A stretch of 64,000 bases of DNA from SIAQ01 sp964484265. Lineage in GTDB: Bacteria > Planctomycetota > Planctomycetia > Gemmatales > Gemmataceae. The first letter of the stretch is position 1, and each line of letters opens with the position of its first letter. Shown one piece after another: positions 35,379-42,979 of this stretch. Under the pieces are notes generated by a model. The model was not told the DNA's origin. It saw nothing but the letters and a program-made list of their open reading frames with translations, and did not search any database. The DNA is taken from NCBI GenBank assembly GCA_964484265.1, contig CAZAFH010000001.1, positions 1 to 64,000 of the forward strand, given 5' to 3'. The translations under genes were made by a program, and so were the position numbers.

Positions 35379-37928
35379 ATGTCGAATCGCATGCGCGTTT
35401 TTGTTTCTGTGTGCCTGGCGTCAGTCGCTGTTCTTTCGACTTCGTTTGCCGATCCCGGCGACGATCTACTGAAGAAGCTGAAAGTGCCGCCGGCGCCGGT
35501 GCTGACGCCCAAAGACGCGATCGCGGCATTCAAGGTGGCGCCGGGTTTTCGCATCGAACTGGTCGCTGCCGAACCGCTCGTGCAGGATCCCGTCGCCGCC
35601 GCGTTCGACGCCGACGGCAGGCTTTGGATCGCCGAGATGCGCGGCTACATGCCGGACCTGGAGGCGAGGAACGAGAAGGCGCCGATCGGCCGTATCGTCG
35701 TGCTGGAGGACACCGACGGCGACGGCGCGATGGATCGCTCCACGGTGTTCCTCGACGGTCTGATTCTACCGCGTGCCGTTCTGCCTCTCGGCGACGGCGT
35801 CCTCGTCGGCGAAACCGGCAAGCTTTGGTGGTGCCGATCGACCAAGAACAATCTGAAATGCGACGACAAAAAACTCGTCGGCGATTATCCCGTCGGCGGC
35901 AATCCCGAGTACGGCGCCAATGGGCTGATGCCAGCTCTCGACAACTGGATCTACAACGCTCAGTACGGCGCGCGCTTTCGCCGTATCAAAGGCGAATGGA
36001 CGCGTGAAGCAACGATCGGCCGCGGGCAGTGGGGCCTGACGCAGGACGACCTCGGCCGACTGCGCTACAACAGCAATAGCAGCCTGATCCGTGGCGATCT
36101 CGTGCCGTGCTATTCGCCGAACGCTCACGTCGCATCGTCGATGGTCAACGTCGCGATGTATTCCGAGCAGAGCACCTTTCCCGCACGCATCACGCCCGGC
36201 ATCAACCGCTATTTCAACCTCCGCCCCGACGGGACGCTGAAAGCCGTCACCGCGTGCTGCGGGCCGTGCATCTATCGCGGCGACGCATTTCCTCCCGATT
36301 GCATCGGCAATGCCTTCGTCTGCGAGCCGGCGGGCAATCTCATTCGCCGCAATGTGTTCGAGGATAGCAAGGGCAAGATCACCTCGCACAACGCCTACAA
36401 GGGCGCCGAATTCATCGCCTCCACCGACGAACGCTTTCGACCCGTAAGCTGTATCAACGGACCCGACGGCGGCCTGTACATTGTCGATCTCTATCGCGGC
36501 ATCATCCAGCACAAGGCCTACATGACGCCCTTCCTTCGCAAACAGGTCGTCGAACGCGAACTGGACAAGGCGATCCACCTGGGCCGAATCTATCGCATCG
36601 TCAGCACGACCACGAAGAAAACGCCCGTCGTGAAGATGAGCACGAAATCGTCGGCGGAACTCGTGGCCTACCTCGGCGACGCAAACGGCTGGCGCCGCGA
36701 CACCGCCCAGCGACTGCTGGTCGAACGAAATGACGCCGCCGCCCTCGCGCCGTTGATCGCGGCATTGCAAGGAAAATCGCCCCTCGGCCGACTGCACGCT
36801 CTCTGGACACTCGAAGGGCTTGGCAAGCTCGACGAGGAGATCATCGCCGAGGCGCTCGCCGACAAGGATGCCGCCGTCCGCGCGTCGGCGGTATTCATGA
36901 GCAAACGTCTCATAAAAAACTTCAATAATCCCGATCCGGTGCTGATACAGGCACTGGCCCCGCTGGCGCAGGATGCCGATGCCAATGTCCGCATGCAACT
37001 GATCTTCGCGCTCGGTCAGGTGAAACATCCGCGCGTGGAGAAGGTGCTGGAGCCAATTCTCGCAACAGCCGGGCAGGACGCGAAGCTGCTCGAAAGCATC
37101 ATGGGCGGATTTCGCGGCTCCGAAGTCGAATTCGTGACCGCGCGTCTCGATCAAGCCTCCTGGTCCAAAAGCGAGCCCTGGCGGCAGCGCCTCCTTCGCT
37201 CGGTCGGCGGGTACGTTTACCAGCAGAAAAATCCGATCACCTACCTCCGCTTCCTGCATCTCGCCGGCAGCCGCGAGCAGACCTGGCAGCAGGTCGCGCT
37301 GTTGGATGGCGTCAAGGCCGTCCCGCCGAAAAAGGCCAAGGGAAAAACGCCTGCCGCTCGGCCGGTCAAGCTGCCGACTCCCTCCGAGGGTCTGGAAAAG
37401 CTGCTCCGTTCGAAAGACGCCGAGGTTCGCACGCGTGCCGAACTCGTAGCCAAGCAACTCAACTGGCCGGGCAAAGACGGCAAACCGCTCCCCGTCCCGC
37501 CGCCGCTCTCCGCGCCGCACCAGGCGCTGAACGACCTCGGCAAACGCGAGTACCAGTCGCTCTGCGCGAATTGCCATCATCCGCTCGGCTACGGCGTCGC
37601 GGGCACGGGGCCGCCGCTCATCGACTCCGATTGGCTGCAAGGCCCAGGCTCGGAGGACGCGCTCATCAGAATCGTACTCCACGGCTTGCACGGCCCGATC
37701 ACCATCAACGACGAACCCTTCAATCGCGACGGCGTGCTCTCGATGCCCGGTCTCGCCAATACGCTCAGCGACGAGAAGATCGCCGGCGTCCTTACCTACA
37801 TCCGCCGCGAGTTCGGCGAATTCGCTCCGCCCGTGGACACCGCAACGGTGACAGCGGTCCGCGCGGCCCATTCGCAACGCCGCGATGCATGGACGCAACA
37901 GGAACTTCGGCCCAAGGGGAAGAAGTAA
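35379..37928 (+). CDS. PVC-type membrane-bound dehydrogenase domain with HEAT repeats and c-type cytochrome
   Basis: The start at 35379 (MSNRMRVFVSVCLASVAVLS) gives a signal peptide with GGAGAGG upstream. In the 849-aa protein, residues ~35-410 are a sorbosone-dehydrogenase-like beta-propeller (GFRIELVAAEPLVQDPVAAA, DADGRLWIAEMRGY, EDTDGDGAMDRSTVF, NGPDGGLYIVDLYRG). Residues ~430-680 are HEAT-like helices (DKDAAVRASAVFMSKRL). The C-terminus has one heme site, SLCANCHHPLGYG, with a late Met ligand candidate (VLSMPGLANTLS). It is probably a periplasmic oxidation of a sugar or alcohol coupled to its own cytochrome; the substrate is unknown. Confidence 0.9.
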   Translation: MSNRMRVFVSVCLASVAVLSTSFADPGDDLLKKLKVPPAPVLTPKDAIAAFKVAPGFRIELVAAEPLVQDPVAAAFDADGRLWIAEMRGYMPDLEARNEKAPIGRIVVLEDTDGDGAMDRSTVFLDGLILPRAVLPLGDGVLVGETGKLWWCRSTKNNLKCDDKKLVGDYPVGGNPEYGANGLMPALDNWIYNAQYGARFRRIKGEWTREATIGRGQWGLTQDDLGRLRYNSNSSLIRGDLVPCYSPNAHVASSMVNVAMYSEQSTFPARITPGINRYFNLRPDGTLKAVTACCGPCIYRGDAFPPDCIGNAFVCEPAGNLIRRNVFEDSKGKITSHNAYKGAEFIASTDERFRPVSCINGPDGGLYIVDLYRGIIQHKAYMTPFLRKQVVERELDKAIHLGRIYRIVSTTTKKTPVVKMSTKSSAELVAYLGDANGWRRDTAQRLLVERNDAAALAPLIAALQGKSPLGRLHALWTLEGLGKLDEEIIAEALADKDAAVRASAVFMSKRLIKNFNNPDPVLIQALAPLAQDADANVRMQLIFALGQVKHPRVEKVLEPILATAGQDAKLLESIMGGFRGSEVEFVTARLDQASWSKSEPWRQRLLRSVGGYVYQQKNPITYLRFLHLAGSREQTWQQVALLDGVKAVPPKKAKGKTPAARPVKLPTPSEGLEKLLRSKDAEVRTRAELVAKQLNWPGKDGKPLPVPPPLSAPHQALNDLGKREYQSLCANCHHPLGYGVAGTGPPLIDSDWLQGPGSEDALIRIVLHGLHGPITINDEPFNRDGVLSMPGLANTLSDEKIAGVLTYIRREFGEFAPPVDTATVTAVRAAHSQRRDAWTQQELRPKGKK

Positions 37929-38085
37929 CCGTGCCGTAGTTATCACGCTCCGAGTGAAGACGATAATCACAGCGAGAAGCTAGTTGTACACGTAGCCGAT
38001 TGCGACCGAATCGGTCGGGACAGATTGTTCAGAGCCGCGCACGGAGCGAAGCGCAGTAAGCGAGGAGGGCTCGTGCTGAACACGC

Positions 38086-38877
38086 CTATTTGCCTTGCAG
38101 TTTCAGCATCGCTTCAGCATAGCGTTGGCCGAGGATGCGAGTTTCGGCACTGTTGAAGTGGGTGTCGTTGCCGGTGAGGTCTTCGGTGCGTGCGACGCCG
38201 GTTTGGGGGACGCGCATCGGCAGTTTGAGCAGGCCGCGATTGAACGTTTCGATGATCGCCTTGCCTTTGGTTTGCGGCGCGAGTTGGCCGGCCACGAATG
38301 GGAGCTTCGGATCCTTGAGGTCGGTGCGGAACTGGCCGATCACCTGAGCAAGCGGGCCGAGGTATTGCTCGCCAATCTTTTGGTTGGATTCGCCTTGATG
38401 CCAGAGCACGCCCTTGATCTGGCCAGTGGCGATGATGGGGAGAATGCGTTCGATGGTTTTGTCGTAGTTCGACTTCTTGCCGGTTTTCTTCCAGCTTTCG
38501 ATGGCCGACCCGCCCTGCGAATTGACGATCAGGCCGATCGCGGTTTTCGGATTCTCGTCGAGCATTTTCCGCGCGAAGGCCAGGCCGAGGTTGAGTCCGA
38601 TCGTGCCGCGTGCTTTGATGACGCGCGCATCGGCCCCGCTGGGGACGTTCGTGTACTGGATGAACGGATGCGTCGCCGGGACCCATTTGCCTTGGTCATC
38701 GAGAAGGAATAGGTTCTTCGGGATCTGGCGATCCTGCTCCTCGACCTTGGCCCGGCCAGACATATTCGATTGGCCGACGAGGATGTAGATGTGCAGCTTG
38801 TCTTTGTCGGGGGTTTGCTGCGCCCAGGCCGCCGGAGTGGCGACGAACAATATCATCGCGATGCAGGTAAGTCTCAT
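38086..38877 (-). CDS. Secreted SGNH/sialate O-acetylesterase-type carbohydrate esterase (CE6-like)
   Basis: The start at 38877 has AGGAG about 6 nt upstream and a signal peptide (MRLTCIAMILFVATPAAWAQ). The 263-aa protein shows LHIYILVGQSNMSGR (nucleophile Ser in GQSN), NSQGGSAIESW, VLWHQGESN and the C-terminal GNDTHFNSA (Asp and His). These are the blocks of the DUF303/CE6 acetyl-esterase family. It probably removes acetyl groups from polysaccharides outside the cytoplasm. Confidence 0.9.
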   Translation of the reverse strand: MRLTCIAMILFVATPAAWAQQTPDKDKLHIYILVGQSNMSGRAKVEEQDRQIPKNLFLLDDQGKWVPATHPFIQYTNVPSGADARVIKARGTIGLNLGLAFARKMLDENPKTAIGLIVNSQGGSAIESWKKTGKKSNYDKTIERILPIIATGQIKGVLWHQGESNQKIGEQYLGPLAQVIGQFRTDLKDPKLPFVAGQLAPQTKGKAIIETFNRGLLKLPMRVPQTGVARTEDLTGNDTHFNSAETRILGQRYAEAMLKLQGK

Positions 38878-38890
38878 GGTGTCTCCTAAC

Positions 38891-38925
38891 ATCGTAGGCA
38901 TCACGCAGAGCGTGATGCCTACGAT
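38891..38925. repeat. Perfect hairpin between ferredoxin and esterase genes
   Basis: ATCGTAGGCATCACG and CGTGATGCCTACGAT are perfectly complementary over 15 bp with a 5-nt loop. It lies just downstream of the ferredoxin stop codon on the minus strand and 14 nt upstream of the esterase start, where it could terminate or attenuate transcription. Confidence 0.7.
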
Positions 38926-38932
38926 AAAATCC

Positions 38933-39292
38933 TCACTTCGCGACCAGCTCCACGGGTTGGGGCTGGATCGCATCCACGGGACGTTTTCCCGCGTCCGCAC
39001 GGCCGCTGCCGGCGAGCCGGCTGATGACGCGGACGGTCATGTCGTGATCGCAGGCGATTTGGCAACTCAGCCGAACGCCAGTCACGCCCTTGGCGGCGAG
39101 CACATTCTTCTCCGCGACGGTCATCATGTCCGGTTCGCCGGCGACGAGTTCCACGCGGCACGTGGTGCATCGGGCATTGCCCCCGCAGGCGTGAAGCTGA
39201 TCCACCTTGGCTTCGTCCTCCAGCGCCAGGACGAGCTTTTTCCCCTGCGGAACATCGAATGTGCCCACGCCCTCAACAGTCAGATTTGGCAT
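38933..39292 (-). CDS. 2Fe-2S ferredoxin
   Basis: The start at 39292 (MPNLTVEGVGTFDVPQGKKL) has AGAGGAT upstream. The 119-aa protein contains HACGGNARCTTCRVELVAGE, the C-x5-C-x2-C cluster of plant/bacterial-type ferredoxins, and the fourth ligand in GVRLSCQIACDHDMTV. It carries single electrons in the cytoplasm. The tail after residue ~95 is not part of the fold. The RidA-like gene lies 29 nt upstream on the same strand, so they are probably co-transcribed. Confidence 0.92.
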   Translation of the reverse strand: MPNLTVEGVGTFDVPQGKKLVLALEDEAKVDQLHACGGNARCTTCRVELVAGEPDMMTVAEKNVLAAKGVTGVRLSCQIACDHDMTVRVISRLAGSGRADAGKRPVDAIQPQPVELVAK

Positions 39293-39321
39293 CGTGATAT
39301 CCTCTTTGGGCGAAACGGAGT

Positions 39322-40077
39322 TCATTCGCAGCGAAGTTCCGTTATTGTACTACGAAGATCCATCTCGAATTCGATCTCTTCGATCGGCGGTTGGCTGAAA
39401 TGCCAGTGCACGCCATGAACCGCGGCGTCGCCCATGCGGCCCAGGATGATGCCAGGCAAAAGCTCGGTGATCGCGTGAGCGGTGTAGACATTGGCACGCG
39501 TGACCAGCGCCCAATCGAAGCCGAGGCCGTGCAGGCGAGTCTCCATCAGGTCCATCACGAATTTCGCCTTTGTGGAAAGCCCCGCTGCCGAGGTGTCGCC
39601 CAGTGCGACGATCGCCTCGCGTGCCAGGATGCCCTCCGGCAATTCACCGGCGCCGGCGACGACGCACGTCGGCGACTGCTTGACAGCGACGGGCCTCGTG
39701 AACGCGAAGCCGTACAAGACAGGTTCACTCGGCGGAGCGATGACAGGCGCCACATTGGTCCGTGCGATCGGATTGACGCCATCGACGAATACGTCCCAGC
39801 GTTTTAGGAGCAGCGCATATTCGGCGTTGAAATCCGCGAAGCCCTGAAAGCTGAATGGCCGAGGCGATCGCAGCGAGATTGCACACAACGCGGTCTTGGG
39901 TCGGCGATGCTCGTCCAGAATGCTCGCGATCTTATCGAAGCCCACACGATAAGCTGCGGGCCGCTGAAACGTGACGTGCACGATCTCGAACCCTGAGCCG
40001 GAAACAACGCCGCACGAGTAAGGCGCGATTCCCGGCAGAAAGCGATACCCGCCCGTCGGATGATCGATAAGTCGCAT
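39322..40077 (-). CDS. RidA/YjgF-like protein of unusual length
   Basis: The start at 40077 (MRLIDHPTGGYRFLPGIAPY) is chosen from the fold; the ribosome-binding site (GGAG) is about 11 nt away. In the 251-aa protein the C-terminal half (VALGDTSAAGLSTKAKFVMD, LHGLGFDWALVTRANVYTAH) follows the RidA pattern of a helix then the VxxTVYxT strand. The N-terminal half (YSCGVVSGSGFEIVHVTFQR...) may be a second, degenerate copy of the same fold. RidA proteins hydrolyse reactive enamines/imines; the key Arg is not identified with certainty here. It precedes the ferredoxin gene. Confidence 0.65.
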   Translation of the reverse strand: MRLIDHPTGGYRFLPGIAPYSCGVVSGSGFEIVHVTFQRPAAYRVGFDKIASILDEHRRPKTALCAISLRSPRPFSFQGFADFNAEYALLLKRWDVFVDGVNPIARTNVAPVIAPPSEPVLYGFAFTRPVAVKQSPTCVVAGAGELPEGILAREAIVALGDTSAAGLSTKAKFVMDLMETRLHGLGFDWALVTRANVYTAHAITELLPGIILGRMGDAAVHGVHWHFSQPPIEEIEFEMDLRSTITELRCE

Positions 40078-40131
40078 GATAATCGCACTCCAATCGCACT
40101 GAATTGCCGTGAATCTTCGTAAACGACGAAG

Positions 40132-40282
40132 AATACGATTCACGAAAGCTCGAAAGTACGAAATGCACGAAAAAGGCTCGAGAAAATGCTTGGAATAGCA
40201 GCAACGGATTCTTGGCGATGATTTCTGCCTGCCTCGTTTTTCTTTCGTGATTTCGTACTATCGTGCTTTCGTGATTCGTATT
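40132..40282. repeat. Inverted-repeat element (~150 bp, ~45-bp arms)
   Basis: The left arm beginning AATACGATTCACGAAAGCTC and the right arm ending GCTTTCGTGATTCGTATT are complementary over about 45 bp at roughly 85 %, around a 60-nt centre. It holds no gene. It lies in the spacer between the creatininase-family and RidA-like genes. No clear target duplication was seen. Confidence 0.75.
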
Positions 40283-40334
40283 TTATTGCGGTTTGCCCTA
40301 CTTTGCGGCCTTTGCGCCTTTGCGTGAGCTTATC

Positions 40335-41162
40335 CTATTTCGCCGCGATTGACTTGTGGATCGCCTTGACCGTGGCGTCCGCCCGGAAATCGACGATCTT
40401 TTTGCCCCATTCGATGGTCTTTTCAGCAGGCGCCAGGTCGATGCCGTTGATCCGGAATTTGTCGGCGGCGATGCGCTGCTTCATCCGGACCGTAGTTGGA
40501 TCAACGGTCATCATGATCGCGGTGACGGCGAAATCGTCGTGTATCCCCTCGCTCTTTTGCACGATGCCCTGGCTCTTGAGCCATTTATTCACGCTGGGGT
40601 AATCGTAGTACTCGGGAATGAAATGCACGCGCGTCGCATCCGCCTGCCACTTTTCGTTGAGCTTGCCGGCGACGGCCTTCATGCCTTTCTGGTTGCCCGC
40701 GCTATCGCCGATCATGACGATGTGTTTGAAGCCGTGCGTTTTGAAGCAGGCGCAGATATCGGTGAGCAGGCGCTGATACGTCTCCTCGGTCAGACTGATC
40801 GTGCCGGGGTATTTCATGTGGCCCGTCGGCGGGGCGATGTTGCCCTCGGGAACGAATGGCACGATCGGCGCGACGAGTGCGTTGCCAAGCTTGCGTGCGA
40901 TGGCGTCGGACGTGGCGCGAAGCACGTAGTTGTGCTTGCCGGTCGCGAGATACGGGCCATTCTGCTCGACGCCGCCGGTGGGGATGATGACCGTGGTCTT
41001 GCCCGCCTTGAGCGCGTCGCGGACTTCCATCCACGTTAGCTCCTCGACAAAGACCGAATCGAGCACCGCGATCGGCCTTTTGGCATCGGGCGCCGGATTT
41101 TGGCTCAGCGCGGCCGCGGAAAGAAGCGCGAAAAGCGCGGCAGCGGGAAAGGTGCGGAACAT
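40335..41162 (-). CDS. Secreted creatininase-family amidohydrolase
   Basis: The start at 41162 has CGGAG 8 nt upstream and a signal peptide (MFRTFPAAALFALLSAAALS). The 275-aa protein follows the creatininase fold: VIIPTGGVEQNGPYLATGKH, GTISLTEETYQRLLTDICAC and IVMIGDSAGNQKGMKAVAGK. In typical members the first block is GSxEQHGPHLPxGTD; here the His after EQ is Asn and the Asp is His/Asn, so the metal site is altered. Such variants seem common in secreted planctomycete members. The reaction is unknown. Confidence 0.82.
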   Translation of the reverse strand: MFRTFPAAALFALLSAAALSQNPAPDAKRPIAVLDSVFVEELTWMEVRDALKAGKTTVIIPTGGVEQNGPYLATGKHNYVLRATSDAIARKLGNALVAPIVPFVPEGNIAPPTGHMKYPGTISLTEETYQRLLTDICACFKTHGFKHIVMIGDSAGNQKGMKAVAGKLNEKWQADATRVHFIPEYYDYPSVNKWLKSQGIVQKSEGIHDDFAVTAIMMTVDPTTVRMKQRIAADKFRINGIDLAPAEKTIEWGKKIVDFRADATVKAIHKSIAAK

Positions 41163-41251
41163 GACAACGTCTCCGAACAGGGTTAGATGTTTCGAGCGGC
41201 AGAACACGGAAGCTAATATTTGAACCATTCCATATGCAGTTGGCCAGGGGG

Positions 41252-41281
41252 GCGCTTGGCCATTTGCTGTTGGCCAAGCGC
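41252..41281. repeat. Perfect hairpin GCGCTTGGCC/GGCCAAGCGC
   Basis: A 10-bp perfect stem with a 10-nt loop, followed on the plus strand by TTTTG. It lies between the creatininase-family gene and the cassette array, in a region (41163-41555) with no gene. TTGGCCA units recur four times nearby. Confidence 0.6.
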
Positions 41282-41439
41282 TTTTGCACTTTTTCGGCCT
41301 TTTTTTGCACTTTTAGGGGGTGTTGGCCAACAGGCACAGGGAAGGGTATAGGTGAAAGGCGATTCATCACCTGGCCTCAAAATTATACTTTTACCATAAA
41401 TAATTAGCTCGAGCGGTCAACGAATGGATTGCGCACCTC

Positions 41440-41540
41440 GTAGTGCGGGCTTCAGCCCGCTAACAAGCGAGCAACGGGCTAAAGCCCGCACTACGACGGG
41501 CTAAAGCCCGCACTACGACGGGCTAGAGCCCGCACTACGC
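41440..41540. repeat. Tandem/inverted GTAGTGCGGGCT repeats
   Basis: GTAGTGCGGGCTTCAGCCCG is followed by three units of the type CGGGCTAAAGCCCGCACTAC with CGA spacers. Each unit is palindromic (GGGCTxxAGCCC) and the outer parts also pair. It directly abuts the end of the cassette array at 41556. Confidence 0.85.
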
Positions 41541-41555
41541 TATGTGCAATGCATC

Positions 41556-41651
41556 CGCGAACCGCTCCAAGTTGACGGGGCCGCCTCCAAGAGCCTCATG
41601 CCGCGCGCAACCCATATGGCAGCCCCGGTCAGCTTCATCCGGTGGTTATGT
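41556..41651 (-). repeat. attC-like site 5 (end of array)
   Basis: On the minus strand R'' ACATAAC begins at 41651, and R' GTTCGCG ends at 41556. The arms ATGAAGCTGACCGGGGCTGCC and GGCGGCCCCGTCAACTT pair imperfectly, with the inner CGGGGC/GCCCCG strongest. The stop codon of the 76-aa frame (41635) lies inside the left arm, as often seen in cassettes. The arms resemble those of site 4 at 45074-45171. Confidence 0.8.
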
Positions 41652-41865
41652 TGTCCTCCCCCGCGCGGCTGCGCAGCTCCTGCAAGACTTCTTTTGCTTT
41701 GGCGTCAGTGCCGTACATCGACCGCGCCAAATCGCCGCAATGCCAAATCTTCGCCAAGAGTTTCCTGAGTTCAGGTGCAGACGGCGCGGCAACGAACCAA
41801 TCGACTCCTCGATCCTTCCCGTCCCATATCAGGACGGTCGCACGCTTGGACCTAAAAGCGGTAAT
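41635..41865 (-). CDS. Small cassette protein, uncertain start (ATT or internal)
   Basis: The frame reads ITAFRSKRATVLIWDGKDRG and continues VDWFVAAPSAPELRKLLAKI...ELRSRAGEDNITTG to TGA at 41637-41635. A TGA directly upstream of the ATT at 41865 limits its 5' end, and no ATG or GTG occurs before Met51, so ATT or CTG would have to start it. Codon use (G/C third positions) and the composition look like real protein. The frame overlaps the end of the SUKH gene by 14 nt in another phase. It is either a coupled second cassette gene, or the tail of a frameshifted protein. Confidence 0.45.
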   Translation of the reverse strand: MTAFRSKRATVLIWDGKDRGVDWFVAAPSAPELRKLLAKIWHCGDLARSMYGTDAKAKEVLQELRSRAGEDNITTG

Positions 41866-42424
41866 TCACATGGCCCGGCCAACCATACGTGGTGGGGAGT
41901 TGCTCGAAGTTTGTCCTCAGGAAACTGAGATCCTGCTCGGACAACTCGATTTCCTGCGAGGCCCCGCCCACCGCGCGCCGCGGGTGATCCCAAATCTGAC
42001 ACCATATGAAAGAGGAAAAACGATCCGTGCAGGGCAGCCATTCTGCGTTGGGTGCAGTATCGACTTCCACTACGACAGCCGGATCGGGACCGCTGTCCAA
42101 CTTGATCGCCCAGTTGCACACGCCCTGATTCTCGTGCATGAAGATCAACAGATTCTCCGAAAGCAAGTCCCTGGGGCCACCGCCGTACCAATCGTCGAAC
42201 GGCTTCCCCAGTTCCTCAACGGAAAACGCGTCATCGTCATTGCTGTATCGCTCCAACAGTTGGACGGCACCATCAAGCGAGTACCACTCACGGACGGATT
42301 CGGGGAACCTGATCCCAAGCTGCCGTTCCCGATTCGCGACGAGTTCGGCGGCGGACTTCGAAATACGCGGCATTCGCGGGAGCAGATTGGCGGCGTCGCG
42401 GTGGTATTTCAGCTGGACGCTCAT
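41852..42424 (-). CDS. SMI1/KNR4 (SUKH-family) protein, cassette gene
   Basis: The start at 42424 (MSVQLKYHRDAANLLPRMPR) is chosen because the 35 codons open upstream lie inside the attC site. In the 190-aa product, RQLGIRFPESVREWYSLDGA and a following acidic stretch (YSNDDDAFSVEELG) match the SUKH signature, with DPAVVVEVDTAPNAEW and FSSFIWCQIWDH later. SUKH proteins are immunity proteins against nuclease and deaminase toxins of contact-dependent and related systems. No toxin gene is adjacent, so it may be an orphan immunity gene carried as a cassette. Confidence 0.82.
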   Translation of the reverse strand: MSVQLKYHRDAANLLPRMPRISKSAAELVANRERQLGIRFPESVREWYSLDGAVQLLERYSNDDDAFSVEELGKPFDDWYGGGPRDLLSENLLIFMHENQGVCNWAIKLDSGPDPAVVVEVDTAPNAEWLPCTDRFSSFIWCQIWDHPRRAVGGASQEIELSEQDLSFLRTNFEQLPTTYGWPGHVNYRF

Positions 42425-42446
42425 GATGCCGGAATGCTCCGCCACA

Positions 42447-42542
42447 TAATAACGATACCGCTCGCCTGCCGCGGCCGCTGGTGGACGTCGAACCGCGAAA
42501 AAACGTAATGTCGCTGCGGTCAGGTGCAACGGCTTGTTCGCC
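42447..42542 (-). repeat. attC-like site 1
   Basis: On the minus strand R'' GGCGAAC starts at 42542 and R' GTTATTA ends at 42447. The arms CCGTTGCACCTGACCGC and GCGGCAGGCGAGCGG are complementary, with a few bulged bases. Site length is 96 nt. It lies between the 105-aa gene and the SUKH gene. Confidence 0.8.
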
Positions 42543-42562
42543 GTAAACCTGTCGGTCAGCGT

Positions 42563-42880
42563 CTACTCACCGAATTCCTCGGCATCGGCATGCATGCCTT
42601 TGGCCACCCAATTCTCAAGGCTGGGGAACAAGGTGGTGTCCGGCCAAGGCGGACGTTCCGGTGGGCTGCGCGTCCATGTCAGATGAACTACCGCGACTCG
42701 CCCGGTCCCATCCTGAAGGGCAAACAGCACATCATCGCGATCCTGGCGACGCGCGAGAGTCTTGACCGGCAATCCGAACAGCAGATGATCGGCGGAGAGT
42801 TCGCGTTTCAACTCCCGCTCCATTCCGCCGCCTTGGTCGGAGTCGTCACCAACCGGATGCCACGGTACCAGCCACTTCAC
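42563..42880 (-). CDS. Small conserved hypothetical protein, cassette gene
   Basis: A GTG start at 42880 has GAGAGG 7 nt upstream; codons upstream of it reach into the attC site. The 105-aa product begins VKWLVPWHPVGDDSDQGGGM and contains ELKRELSADHLLFGLPVKTL, ARRQDRDDVLFALQDG, AVVHLTWT and WPDTTLFPSLENW. I recognise this pattern as a widespread small family of unknown function. No catalytic motif is obvious. It fills one cassette between two attC-like sites. Confidence 0.8.
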   Translation of the reverse strand: MKWLVPWHPVGDDSDQGGGMERELKRELSADHLLFGLPVKTLARRQDRDDVLFALQDGTGRVAVVHLTWTRSPPERPPWPDTTLFPSLENWVAKGMHADAEEFGE

Positions 42881-42912
42881 GGTCAAGCCTCTCGACGCGC
42901 CATGGTTTTGTC

Positions 42913-42972
42913 CGCGAACGCTCAGCACCAGCGGCGGCGCTCAGCGCCGTCCGCTGCATGCTGTTGTTAGCC
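42913..42972 (-). repeat. attC-like site 2
   Basis: On the minus strand R'' GGCTAAC starts at 42972, 7 nt after the HNH stop codon; R' GTTCGCG ends at 42913. CAGCATGCAGCGG pairs with CCGCTGGTGCTG with one unpaired base, and the inner GGCGCTGAGCGCC forms the terminal hairpin. At 60 nt it is a compact and very regular attC. Confidence 0.87.
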
Positions 42973-42979
42973 ATGAACT

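Noticed and set aside
35766..37970. 734-aa open frame on the minus strand
   Set aside because: Antisense to the dehydrogenase/HEAT/cytochrome gene, which has clear motifs; no ribosome-binding site or known domain in the shadow.
42425..42529. N-terminal extension of the SUKH protein (LTAATLRFFAVRRPPAAAAG)
   Set aside because: These codons are the inside of an attC-like site; the conserved domain starts after the ATG at 42424.
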